Part shown: positions 35,776 through 45,022 of the stretch, one piece after another
Layout: each line of letters begins with the position of its first letter
How positions within the stretch are numbered: position 1 is the first letter of the stretch
Source: an uncultured Acidimicrobiales bacterium
Lineage (GTDB): Bacteria > Actinomycetota > Acidimicrobiia > Acidimicrobiales > SZUA-35
Assembly: GCA_938029215.1 (NCBI GenBank)
Contig: CALHFG010000051.1
Location: 36,541 to 100,540 of the forward strand
Direction of reading: 5' to 3'
Length of the DNA: 64,000 bases
The notes under the pieces: generated by a model
Seen by the model: the letters and a program-made list of their open reading frames with translations, nothing else
Told to the model about the DNA's origin: nothing
Database searches by the model: none
Translations under genes and position numbers: made by a program

Positions 35776-38337
35776 TTATGGAAGCGTGATCCCCGTAACC
35801 GAAGTTATTGGCCCACGAACGCCGTTGGCGTCGACCGCCCGAACCGCCAGCTCATACGACGTGCTGGGTTCCAAATCAGCAAACACATGCCAACGGTTGT
35901 TGTCGGTGGCAACGACCGCTCCGTCGAGCAACATCTCGTGGGTCGCGGCCCCCTCCACGGTGGCGTAGTTGATCACCATCAGTCGGCGTTCGGTGCGGGT
36001 GATGTTCACAAAGGCGGGCGCAGCTTGCGTACCACCCAGGGTGGTGGTTGTCGCCGGGTCGGTCTCGGGTCCGGACTGGCCGTTGCCGGCCACCGCCCTC
36101 ACGGTGTGGGTATAGGTTGTCCCCTCGGCAAGACCGGAGTCGACGAACCAGCCACTGGAAGAGGTGCCTACAACGACACCGTCTCGCAGTATCTGGTGGG
36201 TTTCCGCACCTTGGATCGTCCCGAAGTTCAAGACCACCAGCCGTTTCTCGATCCGGGTGACATTGAGGAATTCTGGAGTCCCGATGGAGCTACCCGGCGT
36301 GGTGGTTTCAACGGTGAGACTCTCATCCCCTGGTACGCCGCGAGCGTCGACCGCTCGAACCGAATAGGTGTAGGTCGTCCCTTCGACGACGTCTGAATCG
36401 ACATACCAGCGGTCGTTGTCGGTGCCGATGACCACGTCGTCGCGAAGAATCTGATAACTCTCGGCGCCGTCGACAAGTCCGTAGTTCAGGACGACCAGCT
36501 TCTTTTCGGTTCGCGTAACCCTCAGCGACGGAGCCGGCAATGTGGGGGCGGCTCCAATCTGTTCGAAAATCTCGATCGAGTCAGCGGTGAGTTGACGGTT
36601 TGAACCAGGAAGCTGGTAGCGGACGAACCTTCCGGTGCGGTAGACGTCGACGTCGGTCCATCGCCCGATGGCGCCTACGTCAATTGTGCCAACGCCAGGC
36701 TGGGTTCTGGTCGCCGCAGGGTCGGTAGAGGAAAAGGGCTGATCAGAAACGAAGAGCGACCCGTTCGAGAGTCCGTTGATATTGCCGTCACCGCGTTCAA
36801 ACAGCCGCACCTGACCAATCTGCTGGACCGAACCCAGATCGATTTCAAGCCAGGGGTCGTCCTCGACCTGCGTCTCGGCGAAGAACGTGCGGACTCCATC
36901 GTGGCGGGTGCGACCGGCCAGATGAAGATCGACCGCGTAGGAGCCGTCAAGGTTGTCTCGAACCGATGACATTGTGACCGGCCGTCCGAGCGACAGCAAC
37001 GGACCTTTCTCTGGCTGTTCGACGACATCGAAAACCGCAAACCCGCCCGCCCAGCGAGACCCGGCTCTCGTGATGTCGCCACCCAGCCAGAGTCGGCCAT
37101 TTTCGGAGCCATGAATGGCCCAAATGCCCGACTGCATGCCGAGGTCCATCAGGTAGCCAGGAATCTCCTCACCGGAATCAGCATCGAAGGCAGCCGACCA
37201 AACCACATGGGTTTGAGAGGGGTCGGTCAACGCGCTCTGGTTCGCCGCCTGCCAGGCGGTGTTGTTGAACGGAACAACCTCGGTTGAAAACGCTTGATTG
37301 GCCCAGAAATGGCCGCCGGTGTAGAGACGGTTACCAATGACCTCGGTGGCCTGGTAGTCGCCGCCACCGTAGGAGGCGAGGTAGTAGCCAACTCGGCTGA
37401 GATCGCTCGCATTGAGGATCTCCAAAAGGTGAGACTCCCGGGCCACATAGACCTTGTCGCCGTGCACCGCAATATCGAACGGGTTCTGTTTGCAGCAGTT
37501 CGGCATTCCCACCGGAGTCCCTTGATTCACCCCCGGAACCAGTTCGCCGGTGAACCCATCCAGCGCGCCGAACCATTTATGCGGCTCGCCGTTGAGCACT
37601 TCGAAGAAGCCACCCACATACAACCGGTCGCCGCTGGGCGATGCCTCGATGGTCCAAACCCGCGCGCCAGATGCTGCGCCTCCAAAGGCCGTGTCGTGCG
37701 CTCCGGTCGAGAGATCGAGCTTTGCTAAACGAAGCGCCCGGTCGCTATCGGCGAAATCGAAATTGCCTCCCGCGTAGAGAGAATCATTGGCGATGTCCAT
37801 ATCCATCACCACGGGAACCCCGGTAGAAAAGCTGAGGTTTGCCGTGAAGCCTGCGACGACGCTTCCGGTCGACGGGTCAAGGGCGGCAAGAGGACCCGTG
37901 GCAACACCATTGATAGAGGTGAACTCTCCTCCGACAAACAGACGGGACCCGTCGGTCTCCAGAGCGAACACCGCACCGTCGAGTTGCGGGCTGAATGAGG
38001 GGATCCACTCGCCGGTTGCACTATCGAAAGCGGCCAGGTACGCCTGATCATGTAGCGGTGAATTGACGAACTGGCGAACGTGCCCAAAGCGGCCGGCCAC
38101 ATAGACCACACCATCAACTTCGGCGAAGTCCCATACCAGGCTGCGCAACTCGACGGTCGGTGAGGGAAGCAGCGTCGTGACGCCCCAGCTTGGTGATGGC
38201 TCTGGCGAGACTTCGAACCCCGCAGGCACGTTGCCAACCGTTGGTGCCTGCGCCACGACTGCTGCCGGTGTAGCAAACGAAAGCGTCGCTGCAAGCAACC
38301 CAATACATGTCAAGCCAATGAACCGCCCAGTTCTCAT
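35776..38337 (-). CDS. Secreted propeller / discoidin-like / three FN3-like repeat protein
   Basis: 853 residues from ATG 38337 (leaderless-type -10 seven bases upstream; the ORF-track start at 38526 is inside the PH-domain gene). A signal peptide ('FIGLTCIGLLAATLSFATPA', cleavage after AQA) is followed by delta-60/kelch-like propeller repeats ('LFVGGEFTSINGVATGPLAA', 'LYVGGFFEVLNG'), residues ~50-390. A discoidin-like (F5/8 C) region comes next ('DDPWLEIDLGSVQQIGQVRL'), then three FN3-like repeats of ~95 residues, each with 'TR.E..LVV.N' and 'Y..RAVDA.G'. No wall anchor or catalytic motif is seen. It probably binds carbohydrate or surfaces outside the cell. Confidence 0.85.
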   Translation of the reverse strand: MRTGRFIGLTCIGLLAATLSFATPAAVVAQAPTVGNVPAGFEVSPEPSPSWGVTTLLPSPTVELRSLVWDFAEVDGVVYVAGRFGHVRQFVNSPLHDQAYLAAFDSATGEWIPSFSPQLDGAVFALETDGSRLFVGGEFTSINGVATGPLAALDPSTGSVVAGFTANLSFSTGVPVVMDMDIANDSLYAGGNFDFADSDRALRLAKLDLSTGAHDTAFGGAASGARVWTIEASPSGDRLYVGGFFEVLNGEPHKWFGALDGFTGELVPGVNQGTPVGMPNCCKQNPFDIAVHGDKVYVARESHLLEILNASDLSRVGYYLASYGGGDYQATEVIGNRLYTGGHFWANQAFSTEVVPFNNTAWQAANQSALTDPSQTHVVWSAAFDADSGEEIPGYLMDLGMQSGIWAIHGSENGRLWLGGDITRAGSRWAGGFAVFDVVEQPEKGPLLSLGRPVTMSSVRDNLDGSYAVDLHLAGRTRHDGVRTFFAETQVEDDPWLEIDLGSVQQIGQVRLFERGDGNINGLSNGSLFVSDQPFSSTDPAATRTQPGVGTIDVGAIGRWTDVDVYRTGRFVRYQLPGSNRQLTADSIEIFEQIGAAPTLPAPSLRVTRTEKKLVVLNYGLVDGAESYQILRDDVVIGTDNDRWYVDSDVVEGTTYTYSVRAVDARGVPGDESLTVETTTPGSSIGTPEFLNVTRIEKRLVVLNFGTIQGAETHQILRDGVVVGTSSSGWFVDSGLAEGTTYTHTVRAVAGNGQSGPETDPATTTTLGGTQAAPAFVNITRTERRLMVINYATVEGAATHEMLLDGAVVATDNNRWHVFADLEPSTSYELAVRAVDANGVRGPITSVTGITLP

Positions 38338-38350
38338 AGTTTTCACCGTA
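38338..38350 (-). promoter_or_regulatory. Leaderless-type -10 box of secreted propeller protein
   Basis: On the minus strand TACGGT (38350-38345), seven bases, ATG 38337. Confidence 0.5.
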
Positions 38351-38386
38351 GTTGGCGTTGGCTCCAAAGTGGCAGTCAGAACCGGC

Positions 38387-38842
38387 CTATGAATTCCGAG
38401 CGATCGCCGAGATTTGCTGCATCGCTTGCTGAGAGCTCTTCGGGACGGTGTATTCCACACCGTCGACCTGCCAGTCGGTCGTAACGAGCGTGTCTCGTTT
38501 GATCTCCACCGTCGTTCCGGGTCCAAGGCGACGCAGGATCGATTTGCCCACGTGCCGTACCCGCCCGCCTTCTATGAGCACCAGTCCCTCGCTGGTGGCC
38601 GCAAGGACCCGGTAGAGCGTCGTGGCGGTCAGTGCGATCGATGCGCCGGCAACGCCGATGACGATTCGGTTCAGCCAGTCCTCGAATCCAGCGACGATGG
38701 CGATTCCGGTAAGCGCGATGAATGCGGCCAGAGAATACATGTATCCCAGTCGATGTCGCTGCCACATGAAAGCAGCCCCATACAGCTGTTCGCCGGGACC
38801 AAGAAGTCGTTGGACCGATCGGAGGAGGACGTTGTAGCGCAT
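38387..38842 (-). CDS. Membrane-associated bacterial PH-domain protein
   Basis: 151 residues. Two membrane helices ('RLGYMYSLAAFIALTGIAIV' and 'IVIGVAGASIALTATTLYRV', residues ~31-80) precede a bacterial PH-like domain ('LIEGGRVRHVGKSILRRLG', 'TTVEIKRDTLVTTDWQVDG'). Function unknown; related proteins sit in actinobacterial membranes. It lies just after the dctP terminator and 49 bp before the secreted propeller gene. Confidence 0.7.
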   Translation of the reverse strand: MRYNVLLRSVQRLLGPGEQLYGAAFMWQRHRLGYMYSLAAFIALTGIAIVAGFEDWLNRIVIGVAGASIALTATTLYRVLAATSEGLVLIEGGRVRHVGKSILRRLGPGTTVEIKRDTLVTTDWQVDGVEYTVPKSSQQAMQQISAIARNS

Positions 38843-38857
38843 GGAACGTTTCTGGAG

Positions 38858-38907
38858 AAAAAGGGAGAAGGGTCCGTTCGCTCTGCCTGTGCAGAACGAA
38901 CGGACCC
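38858..38907 (-). terminator. Strong two-tier terminator of the dctQMP operon
   Basis: GGGTCCGTTCG (38870-38880) pairs perfectly with CGAACGGACCC (38897-38907). Inside, TCTGC-CTGT-GCAGA forms a second stem separated by a C/A mismatch. On the minus strand a TTCTCCCTTTTTC run follows. It begins 12 bases past the dctP stop. Confidence 0.9.
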
Positions 38908-38918
38908 TCGGTTAACGT

Positions 38919-40148
38919 TTACAGGTTTGCTGACTTAAGCATCGATGTCTCTGCGAGGCCATGCCACTCTTGGACCGCATCTCGGTACTCGCGCCAGGGT
39001 CCGAGGATGCTGGCAAAGATCGGATTGCTGCTCGCAATGTTGTCGAGCACCGACTCGGTCTCTTCCTTGAACGCCGACATCAGTTCGGGGCTGAACTCAC
39101 GAATCTCGGCGAACTCCTTCACCTTCTGAAGATCGCGTGGGTTGAGGACGTCGTACTTCGCCATCGTTCGAACGTTGGCGGTAGCGGCAGCGTTCTCGAC
39201 CGCAGCTTTGTAGACCTCGGGGAGGTCGTTCCACTGGGACAGGGGAAGCTGCACTTCGAGGGAGGGACCGGGTTCCCACCAGCCTGGGTGGTAGTAGAAG
39301 AGGTCGCTTCCGAGCTGATCAAGACCCAGGATCAGGTCGTCGGTCGGGCCGACGAACTCGGCTGCATCAATGGCGCCGGTCTGAATCGACGGCAAGATGT
39401 CGCCGCCGGCGAGGGAGACCTGCTCGCCACCGAGGTTATTGAGTACCTGGCCGGCAATACCGGGAATACGCATGGTGAGACCCTGGATGTCGGCGACGCT
39501 TTCGATCTCCTTGGAGAACCAGCCACCCATCTGCACGCCCGTGTTGCCCGCCGGGAACTGAATCAGACCGAACTCACTGGCGTAGAAGTCTCGCATGAGT
39601 TCGAGGCCGCCACCTTCGTAGAGCCACCCATTTTGCTGCCGGGAGGTCAAGCCGAACGGGACCGCAGTTCCGAACTGCGTCGCCGGGTTGATTCCTGTGT
39701 AGTAGTAGGAAGCGGTGTGGCCCGCTCCGGCACCACCGTCACGAACGGTGGGAAGCACTTCGAGTCCACCCACGATCTCGCCAGCGGGACGAGCGTTGAT
39801 CTTGAAACGCCCGCCGGTGAGTCGGGCCACTTCGTCGGCGAAGATCTGGGCCGCACCAAAGATGGTGACGAGGCCGGTCGGCCACGATGTAGCCATCTCG
39901 AGCTCGATCTCGGGTAGATCAGAGTCTTGAACGAGCTCTACGGTTTCTTCGTCGGAATCGGTGCCTTCGGCTGGTGTGCCATCCTCGTTGCCATCGAGGC
40001 GCTCTTCCAGCGACTCGGGGGCACTGCTAGAACAGGCTGCCAGGACGGCCGAACTGGCCGCCAGGCCGGCAACGCCGACACCCGCTTTGCCAAGGAAGGA
40101 ACGGCGACTAATCCCCGCTTCCTCGGCTTCAATCTGTACTTCTTCCAT
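38919..40148 (-). CDS. dctP: TRAP transporter substrate-binding lipoprotein (DctP family)
   Basis: 409 residues. A twin-arginine signal ('SRRSFLGKAGVGVAGLAASS') runs into a lipobox ('VLAACSSS'), so the protein is exported folded and anchored by lipid at Cys ~39, as expected in a monoderm. An acidic linker and the DctP fold follow ('ATSWPTGLVTIFGAAQIFAD', 'MRIPGIAGQVLNNLGGEQVS', 'GAIDAAEFVGPTDDLILGL'), with the usual Arg in 'MRIPG' for a carboxylate. The 'YYHPGWWEPG' block suggests the 2-oxoacid/mannitol-type subfamily. Last gene of dctQ-dctM-dctP. Confidence 0.93.
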   Translation of the reverse strand: MEEVQIEAEEAGISRRSFLGKAGVGVAGLAASSAVLAACSSSAPESLEERLDGNEDGTPAEGTDSDEETVELVQDSDLPEIELEMATSWPTGLVTIFGAAQIFADEVARLTGGRFKINARPAGEIVGGLEVLPTVRDGGAGAGHTASYYYTGINPATQFGTAVPFGLTSRQQNGWLYEGGGLELMRDFYASEFGLIQFPAGNTGVQMGGWFSKEIESVADIQGLTMRIPGIAGQVLNNLGGEQVSLAGGDILPSIQTGAIDAAEFVGPTDDLILGLDQLGSDLFYYHPGWWEPGPSLEVQLPLSQWNDLPEVYKAAVENAAATANVRTMAKYDVLNPRDLQKVKEFAEIREFSPELMSAFKEETESVLDNIASSNPIFASILGPWREYRDAVQEWHGLAETSMLKSANL

Positions 40149-40205
40149 TTGCCTCTCCTTGGTTAGTTGGAATCGCTAGTAACAATAGTTGCTTCGGCAG
40201 CACAC

Positions 40206-41780
40206 CTAAGACGGTGCGCTCACGAACAGGTCGAATGAGAATCGGGTGATCCCGGGGAAGGCACCGAGAATGATCAAGGCGATGCCCTGCAGCACCATGA
40301 ACGGGATCGCTCCCTTGTGAATGTCCGCGGTCTTTACCTCGGGCGGCGCCACGCTCTGCAAATAGAAGAGCGAGAACCCGACCGGCGGTGAGATAAACGC
40401 CATGTTGAGGTTGACGGCCATAAGGACGGTGAACCAGATCTTGTCCACCTCAGAGAACCCGAGTTCTTGCATGGCCGGCACGAAGATGGGAACGACGATG
40501 AACGTAATCTCGAGGAATTCCAGGTTGATGCCCAGAATAAACACCGCGATCATCGCCACGATGACGAAGCCGGTCTTGCCGCCACCGATTGCGGTAAGCC
40601 ACTCGGAGGTTTTGTCCGAGCCGCCGAGCTCGCGGAATACGAGGCTGAAGAAGCTGGAGGCGAAAACCAGCGTGATCACCAGGATTGTGATGTTGCCGGT
40701 ACTGCGGCCGGCCTCCCGGAAAGCCGTAGGGGTAAGGCGCCAGGTGGGCTCGATGTGATCACCACCGTCGGCGTGCAGAACTCGATCGAAGTAGTAGTTC
40801 AGTCCACCCAGGAGGAGCGCGCCGAGAACACCGATCGAACCAGCCTCCGACGGCGTAGCGATACCACGGAAGATGGCAGCGAGTACGCCCAAGATCAACA
40901 GGACGGTGGGCACGATGGAAACCACGACTTCGGCCGCCAACATCGAGCCGAGCTGCAGAATGGCCATGATGATGACAAACCCGAGCAGAGCCACGATCAG
41001 GCCGGCGTTCAGATTGCTGAGCGATAGCACCACGACGAAGAGCAGCGCAGCAAGGATTGCTGCGATCGTGACCGCATGAGCGGTCGTTACCTTGCCATTG
41101 AGTGTCCGATCCTCCTTGGGCATCGCAGGACCAACGTCGGGCTTGATCGCCGAGATCCCCAACGCGTAGAGAACATAGAGCCCCGAGAGCAGGAGTCCAG
41201 GAATGAGCGCACCCGCAAAAAGGCCGATGATGCCGACGCCCACCTGCTGGGCGAGCAGGATCAACACAAGGCTCGGCGGGAGCAACTGTGCGAGCGTTCC
41301 CGAAGCCGTGATGGCACCGGTCGCGAGCTTGTGGTCATAGCCAAGCTTCACCATGGCGGGGAGTGAGAGCAGGCCCATCACAATCACGGTTGCAGCCACA
41401 ACGCCAGTGGCGGCGGCAAGCAAGGTTCCAACGACGATCACCGCTGCGGCAACGCCGCCCCGTAGGGGCCCCATGAGCATGCCGATGGCACGCAACAGCC
41501 GTTCCGCGAGCCCGGATCTTTCCAAGATCGCCCCCATCAAAACGAACAGCGGCACCGCCAGCAACACGGTGTTGCCGGATCGCCCCAGGTTGTTCGACCA
41601 CAGCTGAGGAAGGCTGTTCATCGATGGAGGATTGAACACATCGAACAGGTCGCCCAGAAAAGTGAACAGCACGGCTGTCGAGGCGAACGAAAACGCCACG
41701 TTGTAGCCGGTGAGGATCATCGCCATGAAGACGACGAACATGATCATGGCGAAGAACTCGCCTAGGTCCATACCAAGCAC
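40206..41780 (-). CDS. dctM: TRAP transporter large permease (DctM)
   Basis: 524 residues, about 13-14 membrane helices. It imports the DctP-bound solute with Na+. Typical segments: 'AVPLFVLMGAILERSGLAER' near residue 80, 'GVVAATVIVMGLLSLPAMVK', 'ASGTLAQLLPPSLVLILLAQ' and 'IFRGIATPSEAGSIGVLGAL'. It is longer than usual (~430) because of an insert with soluble stretches around residues 330-350. Start is GTG 41780 (GGGGG upstream) or ATG 41771; both follow dctQ by a few bases. Confidence 0.93.
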   Translation of the reverse strand: MLGMDLGEFFAMIMFVVFMAMILTGYNVAFSFASTAVLFTFLGDLFDVFNPPSMNSLPQLWSNNLGRSGNTVLLAVPLFVLMGAILERSGLAERLLRAIGMLMGPLRGGVAAAVIVVGTLLAAATGVVAATVIVMGLLSLPAMVKLGYDHKLATGAITASGTLAQLLPPSLVLILLAQQVGVGIIGLFAGALIPGLLLSGLYVLYALGISAIKPDVGPAMPKEDRTLNGKVTTAHAVTIAAILAALLFVVVLSLSNLNAGLIVALLGFVIIMAILQLGSMLAAEVVVSIVPTVLLILGVLAAIFRGIATPSEAGSIGVLGALLLGGLNYYFDRVLHADGGDHIEPTWRLTPTAFREAGRSTGNITILVITLVFASSFFSLVFRELGGSDKTSEWLTAIGGGKTGFVIVAMIAVFILGINLEFLEITFIVVPIFVPAMQELGFSEVDKIWFTVLMAVNLNMAFISPPVGFSLFYLQSVAPPEVKTADIHKGAIPFMVLQGIALIILGAFPGITRFSFDLFVSAPS

Positions 41781-41789
41781 TACAGCCCC

Positions 41790-42830
41790 CTACTCGACCC
41801 GAATCGGAGCGTCTTGCTCCGGTACCTGGCCGAGGTCCTCACGATCGATCAAGGTGAACCCGTGCTTGATGGCATCGGCCACGATTTGAAGAAAGAACAG
41901 GCAGACAGCAACGAAGATCATGGCCTGAATCGGCCCGGTCGGTAGCTGACCGGCATCACCCTGCTGCTCCCAGGTCTCCCACACGCGCCAGCCCGACGGC
42001 CATTGGCCGTCGATCGGATTCTCGGGAGTCGGGTTGAAGTTTCGCTTCCAGCCGAGCGACACCTTGGCATAGGGCTGGAAGATTCGCAGTGCCACGATGA
42101 GGAACGGAATGAACAGCGTCACGTGGAGGCTGAAGTCGAGTAGCGCCTTCTTCTTGTTGGAGAACTCCGCCCACCAGAAGTCGATCCGCGGGTTGATGCC
42201 TTCGCGCACCCCATACCCAATGCCGACCAAACCAATGAGTGCGAACACCTGCCATGACATGGCGCTCACCTGCGAAATGATCAGATCACGCTCAACGAAG
42301 CGAGCGATGTACCGGCTGAGCGAGCTGTACAAAGCCAGGAGAAACACCGACCAGGTGAGTACCCATACCGGACCCATCAGGATCGATCCCACGAGCGTGG
42401 CGAACCCGAAGCCGGCGGTGATACCGATCTCGATGTCGTAGGCCAGGGTGAACCCAATTGCAGAGGCTATGAACGTGACGAGGGATGCAATGGCGCCCGG
42501 CACTACAGAGACACCGATTCCGCTGATCGCGAACTCGGCCAGCATTTCAATTGCCGCTCGGATGGCGTCGAGGACGGCGAACTGAGTGGAGACCGCCACG
42601 ATGGCAGCGAGGCCTACCCAGTGCCACCAGGCAAAGTTGCCGATAAGTAGATCGGTTCCAACGATCGAAAAGAGTACGCCGAGCACGATGATGGCCAAGG
42701 CGACGACACCCAGCGGGTGAATCTTGCCCCAGATACTGTCGAGCCCTTCGGTGACTCGGGGTCGCTTCTCAGTCGAGGCGGTGATGCTTTCCAGAACCTC
42801 TTCGACATCGACTGGGTTTGTCAGTCCCAT
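41790..42830 (-). CDS. dctQ: TRAP transporter small permease (DctQ), enlarged
   Basis: 346 residues, roughly twice the common DctQ size. The C-terminal half carries the DctQ features ('WWAEFSNKKKALLDFSLHV', 'LFIPFLIVALRIFQPYAKV'), whereas the N-terminal ~190 residues add four to five extra membrane helices ('LGVVALAIIVLGVLFSIVG', 'VLTWSVFLLALYSSLSRYI'). Perfect ribosome site (AGGAGG, six bases before ATG 42830). First gene of the operon; an inverted-repeat operator candidate lies upstream. Confidence 0.85.
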   Translation of the reverse strand: MGLTNPVDVEEVLESITASTEKRPRVTEGLDSIWGKIHPLGVVALAIIVLGVLFSIVGTDLLIGNFAWWHWVGLAAIVAVSTQFAVLDAIRAAIEMLAEFAISGIGVSVVPGAIASLVTFIASAIGFTLAYDIEIGITAGFGFATLVGSILMGPVWVLTWSVFLLALYSSLSRYIARFVERDLIISQVSAMSWQVFALIGLVGIGYGVREGINPRIDFWWAEFSNKKKALLDFSLHVTLFIPFLIVALRIFQPYAKVSLGWKRNFNPTPENPIDGQWPSGWRVWETWEQQGDAGQLPTGPIQAMIFVAVCLFFLQIVADAIKHGFTLIDREDLGQVPEQDAPIRVE

Positions 42831-42880
42831 CGAGCCTCCTGTTCAGTTATCGCAGCGCTGGTTTGCACATGTCCCCCTGC

Positions 42881-42895
42881 TCACAAAACTTGTGA
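42881..42895. promoter_or_regulatory. Candidate operator upstream of dctQMP
   Basis: Perfect inverted repeat TCACAA-AAC-TTGTGA, 51 bases before the dctQ start. On the minus strand it lies just downstream of a possible -10 (TACTGT), a typical repressor position. The recognising regulator is not in the window. Confidence 0.5.
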
Positions 42896-42990
42896 CCGTG
42901 GGCACAGTACCCCGAGAGCGGGAGCCGATGAAAGTTCTCTGGTTGTCGATTCGATGAAAAGACTTCTCGGGCTTTGGACGGCACCCGCCC

Positions 42991-44634
42991 CTAGCGATGA
43001 ACGGCAGAATTCTGCGGTGAGCGGTCGGGGAGGTGCATTCGGGCCATCTTGAGATCCACCCCGGCGGGTGGATTGCGGTCCCAGAGCGATACCGCCACAT
43101 TGACGGCGAATGCCAACGGCACCGACCACGCCGCAGGGGTGGAAAGCAGGGCAAACGCCCATCCGTCTCCGGCCAAGCCGGCCATCGTGGCAAATATTGC
43201 AGCTGCGGAACTCCCGCCTCCCGCCACAAGGCCGGCGATTGCCCCCCTTCGGGTGACGCCAGGCCACCAAATCCCAAGCACGAGCAAGGGACAGAACGAA
43301 GATGCGGCGATCGCGAACGCCCAACCCACCAGGATCGAGATATCGAAGGGCTCAGCCAAAAGTCCGAGCGCAGCGGCCACCGCCGCACCACCCCACGTGG
43401 CCCGCCGGAACTCCGGCACTCCACCGCCCGCCAGATCGTGACTTATCGCCCCGGCGACTGCGATAAGTAGGCCCGAGGAGGTGCTCAACAGGGCTGCTAC
43501 TGCTCCCGCGGCAATGATCGCGAGCAAGATGTCACCACCGACTCCGGTGGTGAACGCCGCTACGACTTGCAGCAGCACGCTGTCGGTTTCTGCGGTACTC
43601 AACAGCTCGGGGGCCGAGGTTCGCGCAACCGCACCAAAGAACGGCAGGATCGCGTAGTAGGGACCCAGGAGAGCCAGAACCCACACCGTGGTTCTTCGGG
43701 CCGTTCGGCCGTCGGGGTTGGTGTAGAACCGCACCAGAACATGGGGCAGTCCCATAACACCGAGAAGCGTTGCCATAAGCACCGAGTACGCAAAGTAGCG
43801 CGGGTGCCCGCCGGCGAGATCCTTGTTCGCAAACGGCCGCAACCACTCGTCTCCGGTAAGCGGTCGGATTGACTCCTCGTGAGGAACCTCGGTCCCGGCT
43901 TCGTAGACAACCGTCTCACCGGCTGCAATCTCGACCCTTTCCCCATCCACGTCGAGGACGACCGCCGACTCGTAGGTCACTGCCGTTTCGGTTGCGAAAA
44001 CAGGTGGACTTTCGCCGGCGATCGTAGTGTCTCCTCCTCGCCACAGCTGAAAGATCACCAACGCGGGCACCAGGACTCCGAACATGACAATGAAGTACTG
44101 GAATCCCTGGACAAAGGTGATGCTGCGCATGCCGCCAGCGGTGAGATTGGCGGCCACCACGACAGCAAGCAACACCACACCAACCCAATAGGGCGTTCCG
44201 ATCAGCCGCCGCAGGATGATGCCGGCGCCTTTCATCTGCGGAAGCAAATACAGCCAGCTGATCACCAGCACAAACCCGGCCGAGATCCACCGGAGGGCCG
44301 GCGCGTCAAATCGACCCTCGGCGAACTCGGGGATCGTATAGCTGCCAAACCGGCGCAGCGGGGCGGCTACGAACAACAGCAAGAGCAGATAACCAGCGGT
44401 CCACCCCGCCGGAAGCCACAAAATGTCGAACCCAAAGATCAGCACCAGTCCCGCGAGCCCCAAAAACGAGCCGGCGCTCATGTACTCCCCGCAAATTGCG
44501 AAGGCGTTCCAGGCGGGGTGAACCGCCCGAGAGGCAACAAAGAAGTTTGACGTTGTCTTGGCGTAGCGAATTCCAAACGTCCCTACCAGAAGCGTCGCCG
44601 CGGTCACGAATGCCACGAGTCCTATAGCGATCAC
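42991..44634 (-). CDS. Sodium/solute symporter family transporter (ActP/MctC-like)
   Basis: 547 residues from GTG 44634, which overlaps the upstream stop (GTGA); the ORF-track start 44658 lies inside that gene. SSS family with ~13 helices: 'TTSNFFVASRAVHPAWNAFA', 'GEYMSAGSFLGLAGLVLIFG', 'FGSYTIPEFAEGRFDAPALR' and 'TAGGMRSITFVQGFQYFIV'. ActP/MctC-type relatives import acetate, pyruvate or other monocarboxylates with a cation. A soluble insert of ~60 residues sits near residue 220. The upstream DUF485-like and LytS/LytTR genes are the expected partners. Confidence 0.92.
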   Translation of the reverse strand: MIAIGLVAFVTAATLLVGTFGIRYAKTTSNFFVASRAVHPAWNAFAICGEYMSAGSFLGLAGLVLIFGFDILWLPAGWTAGYLLLLLFVAAPLRRFGSYTIPEFAEGRFDAPALRWISAGFVLVISWLYLLPQMKGAGIILRRLIGTPYWVGVVLLAVVVAANLTAGGMRSITFVQGFQYFIVMFGVLVPALVIFQLWRGGDTTIAGESPPVFATETAVTYESAVVLDVDGERVEIAAGETVVYEAGTEVPHEESIRPLTGDEWLRPFANKDLAGGHPRYFAYSVLMATLLGVMGLPHVLVRFYTNPDGRTARRTTVWVLALLGPYYAILPFFGAVARTSAPELLSTAETDSVLLQVVAAFTTGVGGDILLAIIAAGAVAALLSTSSGLLIAVAGAISHDLAGGGVPEFRRATWGGAAVAAALGLLAEPFDISILVGWAFAIAASSFCPLLVLGIWWPGVTRRGAIAGLVAGGGSSAAAIFATMAGLAGDGWAFALLSTPAAWSVPLAFAVNVAVSLWDRNPPAGVDLKMARMHLPDRSPQNSAVHR

Positions 44635-45017
44635 GGCTCGGCACTTTCTCTCGCCCATTCGTCGTCAACGGCGTTGGCTGCTCGTTCATGCCGCCATCCC
44701 ATGACGACCAGGATCAAATAGAGACCGAGCCCGGCGGCGAGCCAGTGAAGCGGAGGGAGACCCGACACGCGTACCGACCCAAGGCCAGGCCGCGCAATCA
44801 GTGCGGTCGGGAGCCCAAAGACAACGATCACCAAGACAACCATCGTCCTCAACGCCAGACGGCGCTGACGAGCTACGAGTGCAGCTACCGACTCCTCGTC
44901 GACAAGGAACCCGCGGGTGCGTCGGCCCAACGTGGCGCGCCGACCGTGCTGTCGCGCTGCTGCGGTTCGAGGGTGCAGGACGATTCGTCGCTCAGGCGTT
45001 GTTCCGTCTTCGGTCAT
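44631..45017 (-). CDS. DUF485/DUF4212-like small membrane partner of the symporter
   Basis: 128 residues. Basic N-terminus, then 'DEESVAALVARQRRLALRTM' and two membrane helices ('VVLVIVVFGLPTALIARPGL' and 'PLHWLAAGLGLYLILVVMGW'). Position and topology match the small YjcH-like proteins encoded directly before ActP symporters. Overlaps the symporter by four bases and follows the response regulator by five. Confidence 0.82.
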   Translation of the reverse strand: MTEDGTTPERRIVLHPRTAAARQHGRRATLGRRTRGFLVDEESVAALVARQRRLALRTMVVLVIVVFGLPTALIARPGLGSVRVSGLPPLHWLAAGLGLYLILVVMGWRHERAANAVDDEWARESAEP

Positions 45018-45022
45018 AGCAC

